DNA of 64,000 nt from an aff. Roholtiella sp. LEGE 12411 (GCF_015206995.1 NZ_JADEXR010000006.1:16085-80084); one strand, 5' to 3'; positions 53,371-62,207 are shown, counted from the first letter of the stretch. A program made the numbers and translations. The notes: a model not told the origin generated them from the sequence alone.

Positions 53371-54774
53371 ATGCAATTAACCAATCCAGCATCTTTAACT
53401 AATTTAAATTCTCAAGAAAAACAGCTAGAAGATTTTATTGCCCGCTACAGCAATAAAACTAAAATATCCAAACAACTGACCCAAGCATATCGTTCTGTGC
53501 TTGCAGATAGAAGAGGCTCCGCAGGATTTCGCCCAGCTATCAAAGAAATGGTCTATCCCATCATTGGTAAATATGCTTCTGGTTCTAAAATTTGGGATAT
53601 TGATGGGAATGAATATATAGACCTTGTAATGGGTTTTGGAGTCAATCTTTTCGGACATAATCCGCCCTTTATTAAAGAAGCCATACAAGAGCGACTAGAG
53701 CAAGGTATACACATAGGCCCACAATCAGACCTAGCGGGCGAAGTTGCAGAGTTATTCTGTGAACTAACGGGCATGGAACGGGTTACTTTTAGTAATACAG
53801 GTACAGAAGCCGTAATGACAGCCCTGCGTTTAGCACGCGCTACAACTGGCCGTCAAAAAATTGCCATGTTTGCAGGCTCTTATCATGGACATTTTGATGG
53901 CACTTTAGTTCAAAGACAGAAAATAGATGACAATTTAGTTGTAGTCCCAAGTTTTCCAGGAGTATTGCCTAATGTAGCTCATGATGTTTTAGTTCTCGAT
54001 TATGGTGATTTTAAATCATTAGAAGTAATCAAAGCTTATCAACATGAATTAGCTGCTGTTTTAGTCGAACCAATCCAGGATGAACGACCAGATATACAGC
54101 CTCAAGAGTTTCTTCTACAGTTAAGAGAAATTACCAAACAATCAGGAATAGCATTAATTTTTGATGAAATTCTTACAGGCTTTCGTATTCATTTAGGTGG
54201 AGCGCAAGCATGGTTTGGCATTGAAGCAGACATAGCAACTTATGGCAAGATTGTCGGTGGTGGCTTACCCATTGGAATTATCGGTGGCAAAGCAACTTAC
54301 ATGGATAGAATAGACGGTGGAATGTGGAGCTATGGAGATGCATCTTTCCCTCAAGTAGAAACAACATTTTTTGCAGGAACTTACTGCAAACATCCCCTAG
54401 CTATGGCTGCTGCAAGAGCAGTGCTTAAGTATTTAAAAAGCCAAGGTAATGCTCTTCAACAGCAATTAAATGAACGTACTTCCCAGTTTGTAGAAAAACT
54501 GAATACTTACTTTCAAGAAGATGAAGTACCGATTCGGTTAGCTAACTGTGGTTCAATGTTTACTTCTCTTCCTTTAGGAAATTCTGTTGATTCTGGAGAT
54601 GCTTCGTTAGGAAATATGGATTTGATATTCTATCACCTCCTTTGTCGTGGAATCTTTATTATTCCCAATGGTGGTTTATTATCTACAGCCCATACTGACG
54701 AAGACCTAGAATACATCATCCAAGCTGTGAAAGATAGCATCAAAGAACTACGAGAAAGTGGTTTTCTGCCGTAG
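53371..54774 (+). CDS. Class III PLP aminotransferase (glutamate-1-semialdehyde aminotransferase-like)
   Basis: A 467-aa fold-type I aminotransferase. Visible marks are GFGVNLFGHNPP near the N-terminus, NTGTEAV for phosphate binding, SYHGHFDG, DEILTGFR with the PLP-ring Asp, and the Schiff-base Lys293 in TYGKIVGGGLP. It is related to the aminotransferase domains built into lipopeptide PKSs and to stand-alone enzymes that aminate the aldehyde left by reductive NRPS release (MxcL in myxochelin B). Being directly downstream of a reductase-ending NRPS makes terminal amination of the peptide aldehyde the most economical idea (inference). The alternative is beta-amination of the polyketide unit in trans. 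GSA aminotransferase of tetrapyrrole synthesis is less likely in this place. The N-terminal 45 residues precede the core and may be a docking extension. Confidence 0.85.
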   Translation: MQLTNPASLTNLNSQEKQLEDFIARYSNKTKISKQLTQAYRSVLADRRGSAGFRPAIKEMVYPIIGKYASGSKIWDIDGNEYIDLVMGFGVNLFGHNPPFIKEAIQERLEQGIHIGPQSDLAGEVAELFCELTGMERVTFSNTGTEAVMTALRLARATTGRQKIAMFAGSYHGHFDGTLVQRQKIDDNLVVVPSFPGVLPNVAHDVLVLDYGDFKSLEVIKAYQHELAAVLVEPIQDERPDIQPQEFLLQLREITKQSGIALIFDEILTGFRIHLGGAQAWFGIEADIATYGKIVGGGLPIGIIGGKATYMDRIDGGMWSYGDASFPQVETTFFAGTYCKHPLAMAAARAVLKYLKSQGNALQQQLNERTSQFVEKLNTYFQEDEVPIRLANCGSMFTSLPLGNSVDSGDASLGNMDLIFYHLLCRGIFIIPNGGLLSTAHTDEDLEYIIQAVKDSIKELRESGFLP

Positions 54775-54822
54775 AAATGGCATTAAGAACATCAACTAAA
54801 TAATTAATCGGAGAATCGGCAA

Positions 54823-55572
54823 ATGGCTACAATTACTTCTAGTCCTACATACAATCCTTGGGCTAAAATTTATAATGATTACTGGGGTCTAGAATACTGT
54901 CGAGTTATCTTGCCTGCTTTTGAACAGTTACTACAACAATATAATGTTGCTCAAGGAGCAAATATTCTTGATTTATGTTGTGGTACTGGACATATAACAC
55001 AACATTTAATCGAGCAAGGTTATCAAGTAACAGGTCTTGATATTTCTGAAGGAATGTTGCAATATGCTCGTGAGAACGCACCAAAAGCTAAATTGATTCT
55101 TGATGATGCCAAGTTTTTTAATTTGCCATCTACTTTTGATGCAGTGATTTCTGCTAACGCAGGACTTAACGAAATAATAAATTTTGAAGATTTACAACAA
55201 GTATTCGCAAAAGTATATGATTCACTACTGAATAATGGAGTTTTTTTATTTGGATTAAATTTAGAAGATTTTTATAAATCTTGGCATGGTGCAATTTCCG
55301 ATGGTGATATAAAAGATGATCTCGCTTGGGCTTGTTGTGACAGCTATAACCCAGAAGAAAAAATAGGACAATTTAGGATTACTATCTTTCAAATGGTAGA
55401 AGAATCTTGGCAACGTTTAGATATTAATAATCAGGTTAGAGGTTATTCTCGAACAGAAGTTGTCACTGCTCTTGAAAGTGTCGGGTTTACAGACATTAAT
55501 ATCTACGATGAGGAGGGAAATACAGCAGATTCTCAATATAATCGTCATGCTATCTTTTCGGTACGTAAGTAA
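54823..55572 (+). CDS. Class I SAM-dependent methyltransferase
   Basis: A 249-aa Rossmann methyltransferase. Motif I is ILDLCCGTGH (48-57), followed by VTGLDISEGML and the motif IV region FDAVISANAGLNEI. The opening segment YNPWAKIYNDYWG is of the small-molecule methyltransferase type. It lies 48 bp after the aminotransferase and is the last intact gene of the biosynthetic run, so it probably tailors the peptide, with N-methylation of a new terminal amine as one option; the sequence does not show the acceptor. No signs of damage. Confidence 0.82.
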   Translation: MATITSSPTYNPWAKIYNDYWGLEYCRVILPAFEQLLQQYNVAQGANILDLCCGTGHITQHLIEQGYQVTGLDISEGMLQYARENAPKAKLILDDAKFFNLPSTFDAVISANAGLNEIINFEDLQQVFAKVYDSLLNNGVFLFGLNLEDFYKSWHGAISDGDIKDDLAWACCDSYNPEEKIGQFRITIFQMVEESWQRLDINNQVRGYSRTEVVTALESVGFTDINIYDEEGNTADSQYNRHAIFSVRK

Positions 55573-55607
55573 TCTAAATAAATAGAGTAATCTAGGGTTA
55601 AAAAACG

Positions 55608-55688
55608 ATGAGTAGCATAGATACAGAAAACCAAACAATTTATAAAGTTGTAGTTAATCATGAAGAGCAATATTCTATTTGGCCTGCT
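55608..55688 (+). pseudogene. MbtH-like protein gene, truncated after about 27 codons
   Basis: From ATG 55608 the reading frame gives MSSIDTENQTIYKVVVNHEE and then QYSIWPA. This matches the start of MbtH-like proteins, including the conserved N-x-E-x-Q-x-S-[LI]-W-P core. Real family members have about 60-75 residues, ending in CLxxIxxxWTDMRP. Here the match stops at WPA; the next bases belong to a transposase tail, and the run-on frame ends at 55784 with unrelated residues. MbtH proteins are small partners needed by many NRPS adenylation domains, and its place right after the operon shows it once served these synthetases. I found no remainder downstream, so the 3' half is lost from this spot. 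Confidence 0.8.
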
Positions 55689-55974
55689 ACGTCAATGGTC
55701 AGACCAGTCAATTGCTCGTACAAGACCTACACTGCTGGGATTATTTTCCTTGGTCGTGATTTTGGCAGACCATTTACAAGCTAATTTCTCTTGGACAGTT
55801 CAGCAGACAATTTGGTACTCCAAAACTTTGCCTACTTTTTCGGATGCACTCGCTTTAGTTAGGCAATTTTTATGGGCTAGCACTTTTTCCACATCTTCCG
55901 AGGCCACTCAAATGATAAAAGTCCCTCGTCTTTTATTCGAGCGTTTGAGAGATATTGCTGTTTACGCTGCTTGA
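55689..55974 (+). mobile_element. 3' end of a DDE transposase gene (IS remnant)
   Basis: The frame open from 55660 to 55974 reads LLRQWSDQSIARTRPTLLGLFSLVVILADH, then WYSKTLPTFSDALALVRQFLW, and ends KVPRLLFERLRDIAVYAA. This is the familiar C-terminal end of long cyanobacterial transposases (about 400 aa). The catalytic part is missing, so it is only a remnant of 95-105 codons. Its left junction cuts the mbtH-like gene. The right end of the IS may lie within 55975-56150 (note tagggttttcaagattatgaag), but I cannot place it. Confidence 0.7.
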
Positions 55975-56194
55975 TTAAATGGATCAAGTCGAGCTAAGAT
56001 TGCGTTGTCTATTCTGAAAAACATAGAATTTTTTTCGATAATAATCAGGGCTAATTTGTCAAGCCAGCGAAAAAATCTAAGCTTCGTGAGCCTTATAAAA
56101 TAGGGTTTTCAAGATTATGAAGAAAGATGTGACTAATGGATAGCCTTGTAGTGGGGCGATTGACCAAATAAATCTCTGTCAGCGCGATTTTTTT

Positions 56195-56989
56195 ATGAAC
56201 ACAAGACAAATTCTTGCCTTTATTGGTGTAGCAGTTGCTAGCTTGCTCCTAGTAATTGGCTTACCTTTGGTTACTCCCTCATCTGTGATAGCACAGTCAA
56301 ATACCAGCTTACTCGTATCTGCTGCCGCCAGCATGAAAGATGCACTGGAAGAAATTAAGCCTGTTTACCAACAAGGTAAGCCCAATGTCAATATTAGTTA
56401 CAATTTTGGGGCTTCTGGAGCCTTGCAGCAACAGATTGAACAGGGTGCGCCAGCGGATATCTTTATCTCTGCTGGCAAAAAACAAGTGGATGCCTTAGAA
56501 CAAAAAGGACTCCTGGTTCCTGGTACTCGTGCGAACCTGGCAAATAATCGTCTGGTCTTGATTGTACCTAATGATGTTATCGGCATCACCAGCTTTTATA
56601 ATCTTACAGATACCAAGATTAACAAAATTGCGATGGGAGAACCCAGAAGTGTTCCCGCTGGGCAATATGCAGAGCAAGTCTTAAAAAAGTTGGACATTTT
56701 TGAGAAGGTCAAGTCCAAATTTGTTTTTGTTAATAATGTACGTCAAGTTTTGGCAGCAGTGGAAAGTGGTAATGCCCAAGCGGGTTTAGTTTACGCCACT
56801 GATGCCAAAATTTCCAATAAGGTAAAAATTGTAGTCGCTGCTGACGACAAATTTCACTCCCCTATTGTCTATCCAATGGCAGTGCTCAAAAGCAGTAAAA
56901 ATGTCGATGCTGCTAAGGAGTTTGTCCAGTTTTTATCTAGTAGTCAAGCCAAGATGGTACTTAAAAAATACGGATTTATTGTCCGTTAA
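56195..56989 (+). CDS. modA: Molybdate ABC transporter substrate-binding protein
   Basis: A 264-aa periplasmic protein with a signal peptide (residues 1-34, ending SSVIAQS). The mature part has the ModA hallmarks: LLVSAAASMKDALEEI, the YNFGASGALQQQIEQGAPADIFISAG segment with its oxyanion-binding Ser residues, and VESGNAQAGLVYATDA. It binds molybdate or tungstate for uptake. No modB or modC is in the window, so it is separated from its transporter partners, perhaps by the IS activity just upstream. It is not obviously linked to the siderophore operon. The start ATG follows about 200 bp of non-coding DNA. Confidence 0.9.
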   Translation: MNTRQILAFIGVAVASLLLVIGLPLVTPSSVIAQSNTSLLVSAAASMKDALEEIKPVYQQGKPNVNISYNFGASGALQQQIEQGAPADIFISAGKKQVDALEQKGLLVPGTRANLANNRLVLIVPNDVIGITSFYNLTDTKINKIAMGEPRSVPAGQYAEQVLKKLDIFEKVKSKFVFVNNVRQVLAAVESGNAQAGLVYATDAKISNKVKIVVAADDKFHSPIVYPMAVLKSSKNVDAAKEFVQFLSSSQAKMVLKKYGFIVR

Positions 56990-57311
56990 GAACTTAATAA
57001 ACTTGGGTTAAAGCTAAAACTTTTGTAACCGTTTACTTCTTTTGATCTCTAACTCTTTGATGTCAATGGATTTTACTTTCTTGTAATTTGCGATCGCCCC
57101 GTGGTCGATTACAAATTTTGCAAGAAGCGGTAGAGCAAATTAGGTGTCCGTCTTATCACTCAAGCTTGATAAAAGCTAGAGATATCAGTGAGTTTAGTAT
57201 TTTAACTTCATTGAATAGATGCTTACAAAAATTGGCCGACTTTTGTTGCATCTGCTGAAAATATTCTCCTAGAATTTGGTAAAAACTATGTAATTAATTT
57301 TGTTTAGCTGC
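56990..57311. other. Convergent intergenic region
   Basis: 322 bp between modA and the minus-strand membrane gene. One HIP1 octamer (gcgatcgc) lies near 57089. A short open stretch (57088-57264, TTG start) has no recognisable match and may be gene debris. No terminator hairpin is clear. Confidence 0.5.
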
Positions 57312-59012
57312 TTATTCAACATTTTTAATAAGGTAATTGTAAAGGGGCCCTTTGTTAAATAAGAGCAATTCTGAAACTGAGTTTTCCTTTAGCCTGAACT
57401 CATGTCCGTTAATAACGAGAGGGCCAGTTATACGCATCAATTCCTCATTCTTTACCTCTAGTAAAATGACGTTGGAACTTTCAACTGTTTCGTTAGACTT
57501 AAAGCGTTTTGAATTTAGCCAAGGTAGCCAAAAGACAGTTTTACTCAACTGGAAAGAGTTTCTCTCTGAAACCATTTCTTTCTGCCATTGCGGTTGTAAC
57601 ATGTATATTATAGGGATAATTTTCCAATGCTCAGGAAACTGGTAGATTGAATCAAGTATCAAGGGAATACTCCAACCGTATGCATCAATTTGTTTAGGAT
57701 TATGAAAACTAGTTGATTCAATCAGAATTATTGTTCCATCGTTAATATGTGGACAAAGCCTAACAACATTTGTCCAAAACTCTCGTTGATACTGCCAACT
57801 TAGTTTATAGTCTTGTTGCACAATTAGTCCAAATTCTATTAGTAAAGTAAAAAATCCAGCTAAACTCAAACTTGCTAGACGTTTTTTACAATAGGTAATA
57901 GCTATAAATAGAATCGCTGAACAGATATAGGCACATAGAATAGAGGCTCCAATTATGGCAGATGCATGAACGCGTGAACTTCTTCCATTAATTGAAACAG
58001 CATAGGTCGTTAAAGTGAGAGGATATGCCAGAACCAGCATTACCAATCCACTTAAAGCTAACTGAATATGATTTTTGAAAAATTGAGGAACTTCCAGAGT
58101 AAAGATCTTGCTTTCATCTGAAATTGTCAAACGAAGAGGATTGCCTGAAGTATTAAGCTTTAGTCGAAAAAGCACCCATACAAACCCTGCAAAACATAAA
58201 AGCAATACCACTGCCATATTCCCATCCAAAGCTAACAACGTATAGAACGGACGATATAAAAACATACTCATGCTAAAGATCGGCCCAATAATCATATTTC
58301 GTATAGAGGTAATAATGGCAAACAGGATGCTGGGATTACTGATGACTCCAATGCTATTTAGTGTTAACTTCCGAACAATGACTGCACATACTATTAAAAC
58401 TCCTAAAATTAAACAATGCCTGAGTAATTCTTCTGCTACTTTTGAATTCCATTTCTGTTTGATATTTTTCAAAAGTGGCGCGGATAAAAATACTGGGTAC
58501 ATTGTTTCATAACAAAGCAGAGTGCCAACGATAGTTAAGTACGACAACTTTTTTTTTCCAGACACATAGAAGTAGAGCGCAAGCAAGAGGAACATTAAAG
58601 ATGGCTGTATTCCTAGCGAGTGCGTCAGAAAAGCTTGGGTTGTATCAGCAGGAAACAGGCAAAAAGCTATTGCCCCTGTGACAACAAAAACCTGCTGATT
58701 AGACAAGTACTTCAGTAAGATATAAAACAAAAACGAATTCAGCGTAATGATTAAATAGCCAATCCAATAAACAAAATGCAATCCTCCTAATTTAATTCCT
58801 AAGAAAGAAAATAAATATATTAGACCATCATGTAGCGGACGGCCTTGTCCACCACCTTCTAAAATTATTTCCCAAACTTGAGTCCATGTCGCTTCCATCA
58901 CTCTGGTAATTCTATAGAAATCATCCTCATATAGTCCAAAGCTTGCATATTGCCAAAAATGTGCTATCCAATTTGAGATAGCAAGAAGAACAAAGACTTT
59001 TATATGATTCAT
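57312..59012 (-). CDS. Polytopic membrane protein, possible GT-C type glycosyltransferase
   Basis: A 566-aa protein with about ten hydrophobic segments and a soluble C-terminal part of about 150 residues. The first helix is followed by a loop with Glu29-Asp30-Asp31 (LYEDDFYR), the acidic motif placed as in lipid-linked-sugar glycosyltransferases of the GT-C/GT39 kind. Its later loop has GRPLHDGLIY. I do not recognise a closer family. Such proteins transfer sugars outside the cytoplasmic membrane; the acceptor is unknown. It stands alone on the minus strand and has no visible tie to the siderophore genes. Confidence 0.6.
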   Translation of the reverse strand: MNHIKVFVLLAISNWIAHFWQYASFGLYEDDFYRITRVMEATWTQVWEIILEGGGQGRPLHDGLIYLFSFLGIKLGGLHFVYWIGYLIITLNSFLFYILLKYLSNQQVFVVTGAIAFCLFPADTTQAFLTHSLGIQPSLMFLLLALYFYVSGKKKLSYLTIVGTLLCYETMYPVFLSAPLLKNIKQKWNSKVAEELLRHCLILGVLIVCAVIVRKLTLNSIGVISNPSILFAIITSIRNMIIGPIFSMSMFLYRPFYTLLALDGNMAVVLLLCFAGFVWVLFRLKLNTSGNPLRLTISDESKIFTLEVPQFFKNHIQLALSGLVMLVLAYPLTLTTYAVSINGRSSRVHASAIIGASILCAYICSAILFIAITYCKKRLASLSLAGFFTLLIEFGLIVQQDYKLSWQYQREFWTNVVRLCPHINDGTIILIESTSFHNPKQIDAYGWSIPLILDSIYQFPEHWKIIPIIYMLQPQWQKEMVSERNSFQLSKTVFWLPWLNSKRFKSNETVESSNVILLEVKNEELMRITGPLVINGHEFRLKENSVSELLLFNKGPLYNYLIKNVE

Positions 59013-59418
59013 ATTCTCAATTCTTTACAAAAATATTGGATAATAAATGATATTTATTGGAAATAAAATCATTCCTTAGATTTGAAATATCTACCGTTAA
59101 GGATATTGTTACCAGATGTGTTAGTAGCAAATAGATTATTGTTACTAATCTCACTAGAGAGCAGATTATCTTGGTGATAAAAGCTGATACCGTTTCACCT
59201 TAAAATTGATACGAATGATGACATGAGGCGCGGGAAGGTGAATACTCAGTTGAGGTAGCAATTAATAAAATTTCGATGAATTAGGGTTAGATTTATCAAT
59301 TAGCTCTTGAATTGTATTTAATAACGTACCTCTCAGTAAACAAATCATAACCAAGCAGTTTCACTTGGGGTAGTCAGATAAGTACTTAAGCAAAATAAAT
59401 TTAGCGTGGAAAAACTTA
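59013..59418. other. Intergenic, no feature recognised
   Basis: AT-rich DNA upstream of the membrane-protein gene (its promoter must be here) and downstream of the small minus-strand ORF. I see no RNA gene or repeat that I can support. Confidence 0.5.
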
Positions 59419-59595
59419 CTAGAGAAGACGACTCTCTAAATTAGCCAAGTAATCCTTGGGGTCAGGGCGAAACCAATATTGTTCAATTCTGGCTTTGTGG
59501 CGTTTTTGCAATTGATAGTGTAATTCGAGCCAAGTATCAATATCAACTTGTGCTAAATCAGATGCGGTAAAAGAATGAAGGTCTATCCGCCTCAT
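59419..59595 (-). CDS. Small hypothetical protein, 58 aa
   Basis: ATG at 59595 to TAG at 59419-59421, preceded in frame by a stop (TGA, 59619-59617). The product starts MRRIDLHSFTASDLAQVDID and ends ANLESRLL. It is rich in charged and aromatic residues (WLELHYQLQKRHK, QYWFRPDP), with the look of a real folded small protein rather than chance translation. No family is recognised. It is either a conserved small cyanobacterial protein or the remains of a longer gene. No clear ribosome-binding site. Confidence 0.5.
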   Translation of the reverse strand: MRRIDLHSFTASDLAQVDIDTWLELHYQLQKRHKARIEQYWFRPDPKDYLANLESRLL

Positions 59596-60064
59596 ATATG
59601 GGTTTAATTGCTTCTTTCAGGTAATGATAATGACACAAACCATGAGCTATTTTTAGATCAGTGCAGTTGTTTTTTCTTACTAAACACAACTATTTATCTA
59701 TCACTATTGGTAGTCCGTGTAAACTTCTTTACCTAATCTTAAGCATGTATTTTTTTTGTAAAATCTTATACATCAAGCTATAAACATCATATTGACTTTA
59801 TCCTCTGCTTGAATATATTTTGTTCGCTTATTGAAAATTTGACATCTTGATTAAATTTCGTTTGCTTATTGAAAAAACACAATTTTTTCTTGTGTAATTT
59901 AGGGTTTTGTTATAAAGACTTGTGCTGAAAAACGCATAAGTTAATTTTATGTATAAATTTAAGATATCTCTGCACAAGTAAATATCAGGTTCATACAAGC
60001 TTTATATAATACTGCTAACTGTGAAGGGGAGCAACGCGATTTGGTGAGGTCAGATAAAAAACGT

Positions 60065-60093
60065 GCGATGCCTTCGGCGGGCGTAGCCATCGC
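60065..60093. repeat. Small dispersed repeat
   Basis: A 29-bp GC-rich element starting gcgatgccttcggcggg and ending agccatcgc, imperfectly palindromic, set in very AT-rich DNA. It is the intergenic counterpart of the elements seen inside the NRPS genes. Confidence 0.75.
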
Positions 60094-60544
60094 TAAAAAT
60101 TTATTCCCGTACAATTGTAATATTTATTACATTTAATTATGTATTAATACTAATTTAAATTTGCTGATAATTTGAGGATATGGAGATGACTTGTTTTTTT
60201 GGGATAAAAAAAGGTAGGATTCCAGAATAGTAAAGGCTAAAACTTTTTGTCCATATTGATTGTTGGAAAAAAGCACAAAAATATAGGAAAAAATGTGTGC
60301 GATTATACAAGATATCCCAATTCACTGGTATATGCTAGCAAAGCCCTTTACTTTTATACTTTTGGCGAAACTTGATCGCCGAAAAAGCACCAGAGCGATA
60401 GGGAATTACCCGTGAGCAAGTGCGATTGATGTCCATCAAACGTAATGCTTGTAAAACAGCATAGGTGACTTCCTACGCCCTGCTTATTTAACGTTCCTAC
60501 TCTTGGGGCTTGAATTGATAGCTTTGGAGCCTCTACATTTCAAT

Positions 60545-60708
60545 AGACCTCTTGCATAATTATTTTGTGGTATCGTTAAGGGTTTAGAAAAAATCCATAT
60601 CGAAATCTATACAGAGAATTGTTGTTACCTTATTAGGATGTCTGATAGAGAAAGAAAGCAAATTTTTAAAACCCACAATTTTACCATAATTTATTTTTCA
60701 ATAGGTCT
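60545..60708. repeat. Possible MITE-like element
   Basis: The left end reads agacctcttgcataattattt and the right end, reverse-complemented, reads agacctattgaaaaataaatt: matching AGACCT followed by similar TTG and AT-rich words. About 164 bp lie between, with no ORF. AGACCTCTTGCA-type ends occur on cyanobacterial IS5-like elements. No convincing target duplication is seen. Confidence 0.35.
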
Positions 60709-60758
60709 AATTTGCTGGGGTACTCAGCTAAATTAAAATTTGGGAGTTTTGTTACTTT

Positions 60759-61361
60759 GTGTTTACTACTTCTGTGTTACCGACTATCAACGCCCTGAAA
60801 CAAGCTACCAGTAATGCTTGGATCGAACAAGCGATCGCAAACTTAGATATCATTCTACTCGACCACTCCCACTGTGAACGCAAGGCAGCTGGTGTAGCTT
60901 TGAACTTGATGTTTCGTTACCCTTCCAATAGTAAAATGGTGCGGGAGTTAACAGCGATCGCCCGCGAAGAACTAGAACACTTTGAGCTAGTTAATCAATG
61001 GCTAGAACGCCGTAATATCCCCTTAGCTCCTCTGTCGCCACCTCCCTACGGTGCTGGTTTGAAAGCTCAAGTGCGTCCCAAAGAACCCGATAGATTTTTG
61101 GATTCATTACTAGTTACTGGTTTAATAGAAGCTCGTAGTCACGAACGCTTGGGATTATTAGCTACTCACTGTCCTGAGCCAGAATTAGCAAAGTTTTATC
61201 TTGGGCTAATGGCATCTGAAGCGCGACACTACGGTATATACTGGGTTTTAGCAGCTACTTACTTTGACCGTGAGATTGTCATGCAACGGCTCGATGAATT
61301 GGCAATTGTCGAAAGTGAGTTGCTAGCAACTTTGCATCCAGAACCTAGAATTCATAGTTAG
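60759..61361 (+). CDS. miaE: tRNA-(ms2io6A)-hydroxylase
   Basis: A 200-aa ferritin-like diiron protein. The ligands can be read as Glu40, Glu71/His74 (ExxH in AREELEHF), Glu124, and Glu154/His157 (SEARHYG). The match to MiaE is along the whole length, including LLDHSHCERKAAGVALNLMF. It hydroxylates the isopentenyl group of the modified adenosine 37 in tRNA. The best start is GTG 60759; no ATG lies nearby in frame. A VOC-fold gene follows after 18 bp, possibly co-transcribed. Confidence 0.9.
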   Translation: MFTTSVLPTINALKQATSNAWIEQAIANLDIILLDHSHCERKAAGVALNLMFRYPSNSKMVRELTAIAREELEHFELVNQWLERRNIPLAPLSPPPYGAGLKAQVRPKEPDRFLDSLLVTGLIEARSHERLGLLATHCPEPELAKFYLGLMASEARHYGIYWVLAATYFDREIVMQRLDELAIVESELLATLHPEPRIHS

Positions 61362-61379
61362 TAGACTAACGCAACAGAT

Positions 61380-61784
61380 ATGAAGCTTCAGTTATCACAC
61401 CTGAGACTGCTTGTCGCCAACTACAAAGATTCTTTTCTGTTTTACCGCGATTTGCTGAGATTTGATGTCGATTGGGGCGATGAAAATAGTGAGTACGCTG
61501 AGTTTAATACCGGATATGTCAAGCTGGGTTTATTCAAAAAGGAATTAATGGCCCCAGTCGTCCCCAGTATTGAACAGCCTTCGTACGTTGCTAATCGAGA
61601 CAAAATAGCTTTGATTTTCGCAGTGGATAACGTGGATGAAGTCTATCAGCAAGTAAAAGATCATCATGCGATCGTTGTGACTCCACCTCAAGATCGCCCA
61701 GACTGGGGAATCCGCACAGCTCATTTTCGCGATCCTGATGGTAATCTAATTGAAATTTACAACAATTTGGGCATTTTAAGTTAG
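61380..61784 (+). CDS. VOC-superfamily (glyoxalase/bleomycin-resistance fold) protein
   Basis: A 134-aa protein with the two beta-alpha-beta-beta-beta units of the vicinal oxygen chelate fold. It opens KLQLSHLRLLVANYKDSFLFYRDLL and ends with HFRDPDGNLIEIYNN, the usual closing motif with a metal-ligand Glu. The substrate cannot be told from sequence; many such proteins are unassigned. It follows miaE closely and is probably in the same transcript. Confidence 0.8.
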   Translation: MKLQLSHLRLLVANYKDSFLFYRDLLRFDVDWGDENSEYAEFNTGYVKLGLFKKELMAPVVPSIEQPSYVANRDKIALIFAVDNVDEVYQQVKDHHAIVVTPPQDRPDWGIRTAHFRDPDGNLIEIYNNLGILS

Positions 61785-61869
61785 CAATTTGCTGCCAGCA
61801 ATTACCTAATATTTAAACTACAGTTAAACCAGACTCTAACCTTTGGCTGCTTTGCTGATCAAGGCCTTC

Positions 61870-61890
61870 GGGTAGGGGGTAGGGGATAGG
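61870..61890. repeat. Short heptamer tandem repeat
   Basis: Three heptamers in a row (gggtagg, gggtagg, ggatagg) in the 420-bp gap between the VOC and GNAT genes. This is a short tandemly repeated repetitive (STRR) tract of the kind typical of Nostoc-type genomes. The rest of the gap (61785-62207) shows no gene. Confidence 0.65.
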
Positions 61891-62140
61891 AAAAAAGAGA
61901 GTTAGAGGTGTACACAGTTTTTTCAACAATCAAATAGGAATCCTATATTAGCAATTATATTTGATTGGCTCTGATTCCTGACTTATTATAAAAGTCGGGA
62001 ATCTTTATTGTTCGTGTAAACTTAACCAAGTCAACAAAATCAGGATGATGATTACTGGGATTAATCACATTAATCTGTACAGAGCCAAAACATCACAAAT
62101 TAGAGATTCACGCCTCAGATTTAGTAACACGAATTAAGAT

Positions 62141-62176
62141 AAAAAAAGAACATCCCTACGATGGAATGTTCTTTTG
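62141..62176. terminator. Candidate bidirectional hairpin terminator
   Basis: aaaagaacatcc pairs with ggaatgttctttt (one bulge) around a short loop, with A and T runs on both sides. It looks like an intrinsic terminator able to act on either strand. It stands only about 30 bp before the GNAT start and 360 bp after the VOC gene, so it may end the miaE-VOC transcript or an unrecognised small RNA. Confidence 0.55.
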
Positions 62177-62207
62177 TTTAGCGCTTCTAAAACTATAAGT
62201 AATTGAA

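Larger units (their letters stand above)
59596..60758. other. Gene-poor region with repeat debris
   Basis: 1.16 kb without a supported gene. It holds a dispersed repeat (60065-60093) and a possible MITE (60545-60708), and on the minus strand an ORF fragment without a start (60335-60472) that may be gene debris. The last about 50 bp should contain the miaE leader. Confidence 0.6.

Noticed and set aside
53371..54774. hemL (glutamate-1-semialdehyde aminotransferase of haem synthesis)
   Set aside because: Same fold and similar motifs, but the operon position after a reductase-ending NRPS and the extra N-terminus favour a biosynthetic tailoring enzyme.
57088..57264. TTG-started open stretch after modA
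   Set aside because: No ATG, no ribosome site and no family; kept only as possible debris in the intergenic note.
60335..60472. Minus-strand open fragment (about 45 codons) without a proper start
   Set aside because: Could be the tail of a lost gene, but I cannot match it to anything.
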